Of a DNA stretch of 36,118 nt, positions 1-6,830 are shown in pieces. Under the pieces are notes generated by a model. It saw only the letters and a program-made list of their open reading frames with translations. It made no database searches and was not told where the DNA came from. Positions within the stretch are counted from its first letter, which is position 1. Each line of letters begins with the position of its first letter. Location: the NCBI GenBank assembly GCA_021737785.1, contig JAIPDI010000051.1, positions 1-36,118 of the forward strand, written 5' to 3'. The DNA comes from Deltaproteobacteria bacterium (lineage in GTDB: Bacteria > Desulfobacterota > DSM-4660 > Desulfatiglandales > Desulfatiglandaceae). The translations under genes were made by a program, and so were the position numbers.

Positions 1-1277
1 TACAGCGGGAGGTTGAGGAGATTTCCATCTCTTCTCAGATTAAGGAGATTTGTGCGAATCAAACATTCCGGCCGGAACTGGTCATGGTAAGACCTCAAGC
101 TCTTACTTTTTGGATTAATCCCCGCCTTAACCTCCAGAGGATAGATCTTGCCTGCAAATTCACAAAGGAAATCGATCTCGCCCTTGCCGCCCTTGCTTCG
201 CCAGTAATAGAGGGACTGCCCGAAATGTGAAACCAGTTGTTGTGCAACATAGCTCTCCACAAAGGCGCCTTCATACTCATTGAAAAGCCGCTCTCCACGC
301 ACCAGGAGATCAACCGAAGACCCGGCCATAGCCCCTAATAATCCGATGTCCAGGGCATACACCTTGAAACAATTGCTGTCTGAATAGTGCGCGAGGGGAT
401 GTCTCACGGTTTGAACAGCCTCTGCTCGATGAATAAGACCGGAATCGTTCAACCACATCAGGGCGTTTTCAAATTCGCGGGCACGCGCCCCTTTTTTAAC
501 CGCAGAAAAAACGAACTTCTTGTTTTCCCTTGCGAGATGTTTTGGTATGGAGCCCCAGACAAGCGTCAGCTTGGGAATGTCAGTGGCCGGTGCGTGTTTG
601 GCAAAATCCAGGACATAGGATTTGATAATTTCTTTATGGATCTCCCGGATCTCCACTCCGTCACCCGTCTCGGCGAAGCGCCTTACCGCTTCCGGCATAC
701 CTCCAACAAAATAGTAGCGGCGCAGCATGTCGATCAGATGGGTGTGAAAGGCATCGGTCAGAGGTTCAGCCTTTTCAATATGTTCAATCAGGTCTCTGTA
801 TCTGGATTCTCCCATGGCGTCGAGGAATTCCAGGAAAGACATCGGATAGAGTTGGAGGAAATTGACCTTTCCTACGGGGAAAGACCCGGGGCCCGATAGC
901 TTCAGACCAAGGAGAGACCCTGCAGCAGCGATGTGAAGGTCGCTCCTTTTTTCGGCGAAATATTTCAATGAGTTCAGGGCACGATCAGCGGCCTGGATTT
1001 CGTCGAAGATGACCAGGTCGGTCCCCGGTTCAATCTGCACGTTCAAATACACAGAGAGTTCTGACAAAATTCGCTGCGAATCCAGGTCCTTCTCAAAAAA
1101 ACCTGCCAGAAGAGGGTCTTCCTCGAAATTACAGTAGGCCGTGTTTCTGTACTCAGTGCGGCCGAATTCCTTCAGGATAAAGGTTTTCCCCGTCTGCCTC
1201 GCACCCTGCAGCAGAAGCGGTTTTCGCCTGGAAGACGATTTCCATGCCAGCAAGTCAGCGTAGATATCTCTTTTCAT
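1..1277 (-). CDS. AAA ATPase with DUF4143 C-terminal domain (3' end cut by window edge)
   Basis: The reverse strand from the ATG at 1277 reads open to the window edge (425 codons). The N-terminal half is a P-loop ATPase: Walker A GARQTGKT at about residues 25-32 and a Walker B-like strand LVIFDEIQ near residue 93. A middle stretch (LQLYPMSFLEFL) and the C-terminal part (YYWRSKGGKGEIDFL, then PLEVKAG) match the DUF4143 domain, whose E-I-D and V-K residues look like a degenerate PD-(D/E)xK nuclease core. The visible end (NLLNLPLY) is close to where such proteins normally stop, so probably only a few residues are missing. These proteins are common, poorly characterised and often sit near toxin-antitoxin or mobile genes. 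A perfect inverted repeat lies about 64 bp upstream of the start. Confidence 0.9.
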   Translation of the reverse strand, partial: MKRDIYADLLAWKSSSRRKPLLLQGARQTGKTFILKEFGRTEYRNTAYCNFEEDPLLAGFFEKDLDSQRILSELSVYLNVQIEPGTDLVIFDEIQAADRALNSLKYFAEKRSDLHIAAAGSLLGLKLSGPGSFPVGKVNFLQLYPMSFLEFLDAMGESRYRDLIEHIEKAEPLTDAFHTHLIDMLRRYYFVGGMPEAVRRFAETGDGVEIREIHKEIIKSYVLDFAKHAPATDIPKLTLVWGSIPKHLARENKKFVFSAVKKGARAREFENALMWLNDSGLIHRAEAVQTVRHPLAHYSDSNCFKVYALDIGLLGAMAGSSVDLLVRGERLFNEYEGAFVESYVAQQLVSHFGQSLYYWRSKGGKGEIDFLCEFAGKIYPLEVKAGINPKSKSLRSYHDQFRPECLIRTNLLNLRRDGNLLNLPL

Positions 1278-1340
1278 AATGCAGAATTTTGACAGGTGAA
1301 AAGGCTTTTGTCAAGATATTCGGACGAATTATGTGCATAA

Positions 1341-1370
1341 AATCACTTTTTTCGTATGTAAAAAGTGATT
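1341..1370. promoter_or_regulatory. Perfect 11-bp inverted repeat upstream of the DUF4143 ATPase
   Basis: AATCACTTTTT (1341-1351) and AAAAAGTGATT (1360-1370) are exact reverse complements around an 8-base spacer. The palindrome lies 64 bp upstream of the ATPase start codon and could be an operator for a dimeric repressor or an mRNA hairpin. The T-run lies inside the stem, so it does not look like a standard rho-independent terminator. Confidence 0.5.
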
Positions 1371-1563
1371 GATCTCACAAAATATGGCCATAGAGGAGGG
1401 TCATTTTAAATTTCTTCAACAGGTAACCCTAAAAATATGCGAGAATTTGGTCCCCGCCGCACCGGAGTTGCGGAAGACGGGTTAGGCCTTCCCATGCGGT
1501 AACAGTGTCCGTAATGGTCAATTTTAATCGCACCCTTAAGCGCTTTATCAAGGAGGCGTTCCC

Positions 1564-1642
1564 TGTGGGAGCGGTTTTCCCCGCTAAAGATGGGGTCTGC
1601 GACCAGCCGCGACGAGTCGTGGCAAGATGCCACTCACACGGA
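1564..1642 (-). repeat. Dispersed two-hairpin repeat, copy 1
   Basis: Read on the minus strand this stretch begins with GTGTGAGTGGCATCTTGCC and ends with AAAACCGCTCCCACA. The same roughly 77-base unit occurs on the plus strand at 3745-3821 with a modest number of substitutions. Each copy can form a GCCGCGA/TCGCGGC-type hairpin and an AGCGG/CCGCT-type hairpin. It resembles a REP-like intergenic element; no open frame in it looks like a gene. Confidence 0.7.
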
Positions 1643-1697
1643 TTTTTTTTGTCCGGGTTCACTTCATAATGAGAATTGCCGTTATCCATCTGTTCCG

Positions 1698-1726
1698 TTT
1701 GCATGGAACTCCTTTTCTGGTATAAT
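1698..1726 (+). promoter_or_regulatory. Sigma-70-like promoter
   Basis: TTTGCA (1698-1703) and a perfect TATAAT (1721-1726) are separated by 17 bp. The predicted start of transcription is around 1733, about 20 bases before the presumed TTG start (1753) of the decayed nucleotidyltransferase-like gene. Its survival suggests that the downstream small gene at 2196 could still be transcribed. Confidence 0.45.
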
Positions 1727-1752
1727 GGGTTGATCCAAGTGAAAGGGTTCGT

Positions 1753-2199
1753 TTGCGGCCGGAACACCCAGCAATACCCGAATTTCGTGCAGACGGCTAT
1801 CTGCCTTAAGGGCTTTACAAGGCATCAGAAGCCGAAGTGGTTTTTCGGTTTGGCGCATCGTCTCGCCGGCGTCGAAGTCTGGTCATTCGAGTTCGTCGAT
1901 GGATAGACCTGGCCCGTCGGGTCCACGCCATCAAGCTCCTGATTGATGGGAGTTTCGTCACCGCAAAATCTGCTCCCGATGACGTTGACGCGGTTGTTCT
2001 GCTTCCCGTGGATTTTCAGCACCAGATTGAACAGGGAATTGAGGCGGCACTGGAACTGGAGGAAATGGTTTTGACGCGTCGCCCAGAAGAAATATTCGCC
2101 GGGGAAGATGAAATCGACTGGAGCGAGTGGATCGCGTTTTTCAGCCGCACACGTGAAGCCGATGGTCGGCGCAAAGGACTTGTGGAGGTTAAACTATGA
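1753..2199 (+). pseudogene. Nucleotidyltransferase-like (DUF6932-type) gene with an in-frame stop
   Basis: In frame from a TTG at 1753 (AAAGGG just upstream) the translation reads ...IPEFRADGYLP, then a TAA at 1807-1809, then GLYKASEAEVVFRFG and on to the end at 2199. Sequence on both sides of the stop fits one family: a start like F-R-x-D-G-x-L-P-x-G-x-Y, then LLIDGSFVTAK and PDDVDAVVLLP, the GSF...D-x-D pattern of nucleotidyltransferase-fold proteins, and a C-terminal FFSRTREADGRRKGLVEVKL. One base change in the glycine-proline turn region probably created the stop. An internal start at the ATG at 1837 would drop the N-terminus but keep the catalytic-looking core, so a shortened product is possible. 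The end overlaps the next gene by ATGA, typical of a two-gene unit. The family name is from memory. Confidence 0.6.
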
Positions 2200-2399
2200 T
2201 TCACAATTTGAACGAATACGAAAAAGCGCAAGAAGAAATGCGTATCCTTGAAAAGCGGTTGGAAGGGCTGCAGAGGGACCACCCTGTCGGTTCGAAGGGA
2301 TTCACGAAGGCCGGCGTTCGGAAGATGATTGCGCGTCTTCACGAAAAACTGGCCGTTTTTGAGGGGAGCGAAGAGGCAAGGCAATCTGTTCCGAATTGA
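2196..2399 (+). CDS. Small coiled-coil-type partner protein of the nucleotidyltransferase-like gene
   Basis: A 67-residue acidic/basic helical protein (MIHNLNEYEKAQEEMRILEK at the start) whose ATG overlaps the previous stop codon as ATGA, so its translation is coupled to that gene. The start resembles the short 'MIxNExEY' domain found in proteins encoded beside nucleotidyltransferase-like or toxin genes, including some HigA-like antitoxins, but there is no helix-turn-helix here. The likely role is partner or antitoxin-like protein; this is inferred from position and start only. If the upstream gene is truly dead, this gene may be a leftover. Confidence 0.6.
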   Translation: MIHNLNEYEKAQEEMRILEKRLEGLQRDHPVGSKGFTKAGVRKMIARLHEKLAVFEGSEEARQSVPN

Positions 2400-2442
2400 T
2401 TATCCGCTGTGGGGCTGCCGACCGTGATACGCGGTTTATCCC

Positions 2443-2465
2443 GTTCCCACGCTCCGCGCGGGAAT
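2443..2465. repeat. Imperfect GTTCCCACGC hairpin in the 2400-2737 intergenic region
   Basis: GTTCCCACGC (2443-2452) faces GCGCGGGAAT (2456-2465), 8 of 10 positions complementary. It resembles a short palindromic element seen between genes in many bacteria with repeat-rich genomes. The rest of 2400-2737 contains only low-complexity, non-coding-looking sequence; I see no gene there. Confidence 0.35.
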
Positions 2466-2737
2466 GCAGGTCTGAAATGTTTGCTTCGGTACCTTTGTGG
2501 TTTTCCCGCTTTTCGTTTACCCTTCCCCCGCCTTCATCCTGTCGATTCCCCTAAATCCTTTTCGGCGCTTTGCAGGAAATTTTTAATCTGCAAATAGCCT
2601 TCTTTGCGTGCGGCAATTTTTAAACACCGGTTTCCATCTCAACCGCCGCGCCGATAATCAGCATCCCATTTTTTCATGATTTTGTGTGCTCCATGTCTTT
2701 GTGTGAGTCCCGCCGGGATTGGCTGCGGTTATCCGTT

Positions 2738-3529
2738 CTATTTAACACTCATCAAAAACGCCATCAATTCATGGTTAAAGGCCTCGGCCTGTTCGATGTT
2801 GGAGAGATGGGCCGCAGAGGGGATGATTACCAGTCTGGATTGCGGGATGCGGTCGTGCATGGCCCGGGAGGCGTCCACAGGCGTTCCAGGATCATCCTCG
2901 CCCACCATGATGAGGGTGGGGACCCTTATTCCATGCAGGCGATCCAGGTAGTCGAGGCGGCGAATGGCCTCGCTGCAGCCGACATAGCCGTCTACCCTCG
3001 TCGCGAGAATTTGCTGCCGGATCATATCCACCATGGGAGGGTTGAGGGCGATAAAGGGAGGGGTGAACCACCGTTCCAGCGTGGGCTGAACCGTGGGCGC
3101 CATCCCCTCTTTTCGGACCAGGTCGATCCGTTCCTGCCAGATCGGGTCGGCGTCTTTGGGAACAACGGCGGCCGTATCGCACAGGGAGAGGCTGTGGAGC
3201 CTTTCAGGGTAATCGAGGGCCACGCTCTGACCGATCATCCCGCCCATGGAGAGTCCGACCCAGTGGACCGCATCGATACTCAAGGCATCCAGCAAGGCCA
3301 CGGCGTCTTCCCCTAATTGTGAAAACGTGTAAGGGGACGCAGTCGCCTCGGAACCCCCGTGCCCCCGGGTATCATAGGCGAGCACACGGAGATGCCGGCT
3401 CAGGACATCCATCTGGGGCTGCCACATCACCAGGCTCGATGCGAGGGAATGGCTCAGCACCACCACCTCTGCGTCTTTCTTTTCCGATAGTTCGTAATTT
3501 ATCCGAATCCCGTTCGCTTTGATTTCCAT
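2738..3529 (-). CDS. Alpha/beta hydrolase, 3-oxoadipate enol-lactonase-like
   Basis: A 263-residue alpha/beta-hydrolase. The nucleophile elbow is GLSMGG with Ser94; the likely acid is Asp212 or Asp213 (VGEDDPGTP) and the base is His241 (SAAHLSN). HSLASSLVMW near residue 27 and YDTRGHGGS near 52 are the usual oxyanion and early loops. The overall pattern is that of PcaD-type enol-lactonases and related esterases, but no other protocatechuate gene is present, so the substrate is open. The start is set at 3529 (MEIKANG), because GGTGGAG lies 8-9 bases upstream; a longer frame to 3565 lacks such a site. It stands alone on the minus strand. Confidence 0.88.
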   Translation of the reverse strand: MEIKANGIRINYELSEKKDAEVVVLSHSLASSLVMWQPQMDVLSRHLRVLAYDTRGHGGSEATASPYTFSQLGEDAVALLDALSIDAVHWVGLSMGGMIGQSVALDYPERLHSLSLCDTAAVVPKDADPIWQERIDLVRKEGMAPTVQPTLERWFTPPFIALNPPMVDMIRQQILATRVDGYVGCSEAIRRLDYLDRLHGIRVPTLIMVGEDDPGTPVDASRAMHDRIPQSRLVIIPSAAHLSNIEQAEAFNHELMAFLMSVK

Positions 3530-3744
3530 AGCTTTTCTCCACCTAAATGCAAGGTCCTTAAACATTTTTTGAAAATCGGCGTTTACCCCGCAGAAAGCTG
3601 CGAGGAATCGGCTCGCAGATCATTTCCAATAATTTTGATACCATGGAAACGGACTGCGTTCAATGCATATTCCTGACATGATGGCGAAAGTAACGGTCTG
3701 TCCTTGCAGCAATTCTCACTATGAAATAGAATCGGCGTCAAAAT

Positions 3745-3821
3745 TCTGTGTGAGTGGCATCTTGCCGCGACTTTTCGCGGCCCGTCGCAGATCCCGTATA
3801 GCGGGAGAAGCCGCTCCCACA
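3745..3821 (+). repeat. Dispersed two-hairpin repeat, copy 2
   Basis: Same unit as 1564-1642, in the opposite orientation. It contains GCCGCGA-CTTT-TCGCGGC, a perfect 7-bp hairpin, followed by a weaker AGCGG/CCGCT hairpin. It occupies most of the 3530-3901 gap between the hydrolase and the DciA-like gene; the rest of the gap shows no gene. Confidence 0.7.
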
Positions 3822-3901
3822 TAGCTGTTTTCCCGAAATGCGAATTGTTTCTGTCCTTGATAAGCGTTTTTGAAAAGAATATAGTGCGGAGCATCTGCCG
3901 C

Positions 3902-4240
3902 ATGAATAACGCTATGGAAGTGTCTCAAGATATGGACCCATCCAAAAATGAACTGACCCCCCTGAGGGACATCATCTCGGGACTGCTCACCGACGGAACC
4001 CTGTCGTTCAATCCGGATGACGTGGATATCTGGAAGGTATGGAACGAGGTGGTGGGTGAAACCATTTCAGAGAGTGCCCGGCCGTCCCGGATCAGGAAGG
4101 GTCGTCTGAGCGTCACGGTTTCAGATCCGATCTGGCTTCAGGAACTCAATTTTTTAGAATCCACCATCAGGGAAAAGCTGAACAGCAAATTGGGCCGCAT
4201 GGCCGTTGACAAGATCGACTTCAGGGTCGGCCGGCGATAG
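3902..4240 (+). CDS. DciA-like protein (DUF721)
   Basis: A 112-residue protein with the DUF721/DciA pattern: an N-terminal helix (LRDIISGLL), the VWNEVVGETISESARPSRIR stretch with its conserved W and G, then a beta strand GRLSVTVSDPIWLQELNFLE and a closing helix. DciA proteins load or assist the replicative helicase DnaB, and many short DUF721 proteins are assumed to act similarly. I chose ATG 3902 (CGGAG about 10 bases upstream); ATG at 3914 or 3932 are alternatives, while a TTG at 3845 is unlikely. Its last 20 bases overlap the end of the convergent methyltransferase gene. Confidence 0.8.
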   Translation: MNNAMEVSQDMDPSKNELTPLRDIISGLLTDGTLSFNPDDVDIWKVWNEVVGETISESARPSRIRKGRLSVTVSDPIWLQELNFLESTIREKLNSKLGRMAVDKIDFRVGRR

Positions 4241-4994
4241 AGAAATTCCCCTGGCCCAGGAGGGGGGGAAGAACCTCCATCCCGGGCCGCCCCCCCTGCG
4301 TCGCTTCGATCAATGCAAGTTTGGCGCCCGAATCGATATTCGGGTAATTCAACTGAATCCGCTTCGGTTCGAGGTTGAACTGCCTCAGCCGGACGAAGAT
4401 ATCTGTCAGGCGGACGGCCGGATAGATCAGAGCAACCCTTCCTTTTTTCTTCAGAAGATAGCCGGCGGCAGACAGGATGTCGTCAATGGATGCCAGGAGT
4501 TCGTGTCTTGCAATGGCCCTTCGCGGATCGGGATTAATGCGGCCGCTTCGCATCTTTCGGTAGGGAGGATTGCATATGACCACGTCCGCCGAGGCGCCGG
4601 CCATGGGCGGATATCGGATATCCCCCAGAACGATGCCCATCCTCTGGTCCAAACCGTTCAACTGAACATTGCGCAAGGCCTGGGAGGCCAGATCTTCCTG
4701 GATTTCCAGCCCTACGGCATGGCCCACCGGCCGTGTGAGGAGGAGGATAAGGGGGATGATGCCGCACCCGGTCCCGAGATCGATCACCCTATCCCCAGGC
4801 CGGACGGTCACGAATTGGGACAGGAGGATCGCATCAATGGAGAAACGGTAACCATCTCTGGATTGAATGATCTGGAGCCGGCCGTCCAGAAATGGGTCGA
4901 TGGACTCGCCGGGAAGGAGCTCTGGACGGCTGATGGCTGATGGCTGATGGCTGATGGCAAAAATCTCCGAAATGGAACTGCCTAAAATTTCCAA
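4221..4994 (-). CDS. TrmN6-like N6-adenine methyltransferase
   Basis: A class I SAM-dependent methyltransferase: SAM motif IDLGTGCG at residues 71-78 and the catalytic NPPY at 142-145, which marks amino-group methylation of adenine (or glutamine). The N-terminal DGYRFSIDAILLSQF segment is typical of the tRNA1(Val) m6A37 enzyme family (TrmN6/YfiC). The start is uncertain: the frame opens with TTG at 4994 inside a palindrome, and residues 13-21 come from four exact copies of a 7-base repeat. The family core begins around residue 30, so a later non-ATG start is possible, but I find no good ribosome binding site. The end overlaps the DciA-like gene by 20 bp in convergent orientation. Confidence 0.8.
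   Translation of the reverse strand: MEILGSSISEIFAISHQPSAISRPELLPGESIDPFLDGRLQIIQSRDGYRFSIDAILLSQFVTVRPGDRVIDLGTGCGIIPLILLLTRPVGHAVGLEIQEDLASQALRNVQLNGLDQRMGIVLGDIRYPPMAGASADVVICNPPYRKMRSGRINPDPRRAIARHELLASIDDILSAAGYLLKKKGRVALIYPAVRLTDIFVRLRQFNLEPKRIQLNYPNIDSGAKLALIEATQGGRPGMEVLPPLLGQGNFSIAGRP
4931..4958. repeat. Four perfect tandem copies of TGATGGC
   Basis: Heptamers at 4931, 4938, 4945 and 4952. They lie inside the annotated 5' end of the TrmN6-like gene. Seven is not a multiple of three, so a gain or loss of one unit would shift the frame between the TTG start and the catalytic core. Confidence 0.85.
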
Positions 4995-5176
4995 ACGCTA
5001 ATCAGCGTTTGAGGCGCAAGGCATAAGGCTGCAAGGCACAAGTTGTTAAGTTGATGAGCTGTTAAGCTTTTAAGCTGTTAAGCGGTTTTATCCCCGCCTA
5101 TCAGCCGTCAGCTGTCAGCCATGGGCCAATTCTCAATATCCAGTATCGAGTATCCAGTATCCAGCACCCAGCATCC
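4993..5176. repeat. Intergenic cluster of degenerate short repeats
   Basis: The interval holds a perfect AAACGCT-AATC-AGCGTTT hairpin (4993-5010), then reiterated GTTAAG/CTGTTAAG words (5041-5085), CAGCCGTCAGCTGTCAGCC words (5100-5120) and repeated CAGTATC/GAGTATC/CAGCATC words (5137-5176). None is a precise tandem array. It looks like slippage-prone non-coding DNA between the methyltransferase and the DUF1015 gene. Confidence 0.6.
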
Positions 5177-5180
5177 AGTC

Positions 5181-6536
5181 TCACGGCACCTGGATGATTT
5201 CATACGGATCGATCTTATTTAACACCAGACCCGTCAACACCTTGGGATAGAAATAGGTCGACTTTCTCGGCATGACCAGGCCGTTCCCGGCGACCTCGGT
5301 GACATGGGCCATCCGTGTGGGATTCAGGAGAAATACCATCCGGTATTTTCCCGATGCCACCTCTGAGACTGCCTTGGAGATATTGCTCTGATACTGAAAT
5401 ATCTCCTCATCATCCAGATCCTCTTTGCTGAACCCGAGGCCTTTCTGGAAAATAAGCCGGGAGAGGACGAGGACGTCGAGGGCCTTGAGGGAAGGATGAA
5501 GATCATCTCCCATCTCTCCTCTCATCCCCGGTTTCAATGAGAGGAGATGCCATCGGTCGCTATCCTGTGCATACCAGCCGAAAGCGGTCCGCTCCTTCCC
5601 CGCTTCCTCCAGTCTCTGCTTCAGTTCGGCCGATGTCTGGGGGGTGCCTGGAACGGTGATGGGAAATGTTTCCACATCAAACCATTGCTTCACCTTTTCA
5701 AGGAAGGCCTTGGTCTCGAATCCGGGAATCTTTCTTATCATTCTGTGGGAAGGGAGGATGGTAAGCCCCTTGTCGTTCATGCTGGAAAGATACATCATGA
5801 CAAATTCATAGGATCGGTTCGCCGGTCTCTGACCGTACCTGGCCCGCATCATGTCCCGGTAATTTCTCGCAGTCTCATAGCGGTGGTGGCCGTCGGCGAT
5901 AAAGATGGATTTATGGGCCATGGCCTCGGACACCTCTTTAAACAGACTCCTTCGATTGAGGACCCAGAGTTGGTGCCGGGTACCGTCCTCCAGACGGAAA
6001 TCCATCTGAGGGGTGTTGGACAGGGCCTCGGTGCAGGCATTCAGCACCGCGTTTTCAGGGTCTTCATACAGCCCGAAAATCTGACTGAACTGGGCGTTGC
6101 ACGCCCTGAACAGCTTGAGCCGATCGTCCTTGTGGGCGGAGAAGGTCCTTTCATGGGGGAGGATCACGCCGGAAGAAGGATCCTCGATACGCGCAAGGGC
6201 GATGATGCCCCATCGGACCCTTTCCGGCTCGCCGTTTCCAGGGTCGTAGGTCATGGCGGTAACGTAAAGAGACGCTTCCTTGGAGCGGATCAGGGTCCCG
6301 TCTGACTGCCATCTCTGAAAATGGTCTGCTGCACGGGTATAAACATTGTCCCAATCCGAGTCCCCGGTCCGTTTTTTGCCTAATATCAGCCGGATGACAT
6401 TGTGGGGGTCTTCCTCATAATATCGAAGCTGTTCCTCTTCCGAGATAACGTCATAGGGGGGCGCTACCAGGCGGAAAAGATCTTGTCTCTGGTGGAAGTT
6501 ATAGGTTAAACCTTTAAACGGTGCGACAATAGCCAT
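5181..6536 (-). CDS. DUF1015 family protein
   Basis: A 451-residue cytoplasmic protein of the DUF1015 family, full length for it. Recognisable signatures are VAPPYDVI (residues 24-31), HNVIRL (45-50), LPHERTFSAHKDDRL (126-140) and FIADGHHRYETA (212-223). The function is not established; these genes are frequent in anaerobes and clostridia, and the conserved D-G-H-H-R-Y block suggests an enzyme. The start at 6536 is supported by AGGAG about 7 bases upstream. A GC-rich hairpin lies at 6590-6610 in the upstream region. Confidence 0.9.
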   Translation of the reverse strand: MAIVAPFKGLTYNFHQRQDLFRLVAPPYDVISEEEQLRYYEEDPHNVIRLILGKKRTGDSDWDNVYTRAADHFQRWQSDGTLIRSKEASLYVTAMTYDPGNGEPERVRWGIIALARIEDPSSGVILPHERTFSAHKDDRLKLFRACNAQFSQIFGLYEDPENAVLNACTEALSNTPQMDFRLEDGTRHQLWVLNRRSLFKEVSEAMAHKSIFIADGHHRYETARNYRDMMRARYGQRPANRSYEFVMMYLSSMNDKGLTILPSHRMIRKIPGFETKAFLEKVKQWFDVETFPITVPGTPQTSAELKQRLEEAGKERTAFGWYAQDSDRWHLLSLKPGMRGEMGDDLHPSLKALDVLVLSRLIFQKGLGFSKEDLDDEEIFQYQSNISKAVSEVASGKYRMVFLLNPTRMAHVTEVAGNGLVMPRKSTYFYPKVLTGLVLNKIDPYEIIQVP

Positions 6537-6589
6537 TGATCACTCCTGAATGGACCCCCTAACCCGAGGGCCCTGTATGTTTTCGGCGT

Positions 6590-6610
6590 TTCCGGGCAGA
6601 ACTCCCGGAA
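6590..6610. other. GC-rich hairpin between divergent genes
   Basis: TTCCGGG (6590-6596) and CCCGGAA (6604-6610) form a perfect 7-bp stem around 7 bases. No T-run follows on either strand, so it is not a clear terminator; it could be an operator or a leader structure of the DUF1015 gene. Confidence 0.35.
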
Positions 6611-6738
6611 TGCCCGTGGATTGATGACCTCTGCAAAGAGCTGCAGGGCTTTCCCAAGCATAAGAAATCTCGGACTTTTTTACGTCCGCTCATTATCCCC
6701 GCAGGAAGCCAGAGGAATGGGCTTTCTAAAAATTTCAA

Positions 6739-6768
6739 TTGACGGACAAGTTGAGACGAAACTAAAAC
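6739..6768 (+). promoter_or_regulatory. Possible sigma-70 promoter of the deaminase gene
   Basis: TTGACG (6739-6744, 5/6 match) and TAAAAC (6763-6768, 4/6) are 18 bp apart, ending about 62 bases upstream of the deaminase ATG. Prediction by eye only. Confidence 0.3.
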
Positions 6769-6830
6769 TCAATAATCTCTCTCAGTGCGCGGAATGTGTC
6801 AAGTAAATTTAAAGGGAGGAGGGACAGTTC

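Noticed and set aside
3583-3903. 106-codon minus-strand frame between the hydrolase and DciA-like genes
   Set aside because: It runs through the dispersed hairpin repeat and has no ribosome site or family motif.
4206-4940. 244-codon plus-strand open frame
   Set aside because: It is antisense to the TrmN6-like methyltransferase, which has clear SAM and NPPY motifs; the plus frame has no recognisable motif.
5547-6305. 252-codon plus-strand open frame
   Set aside because: Antisense to the DUF1015 gene, whose conserved blocks are intact.
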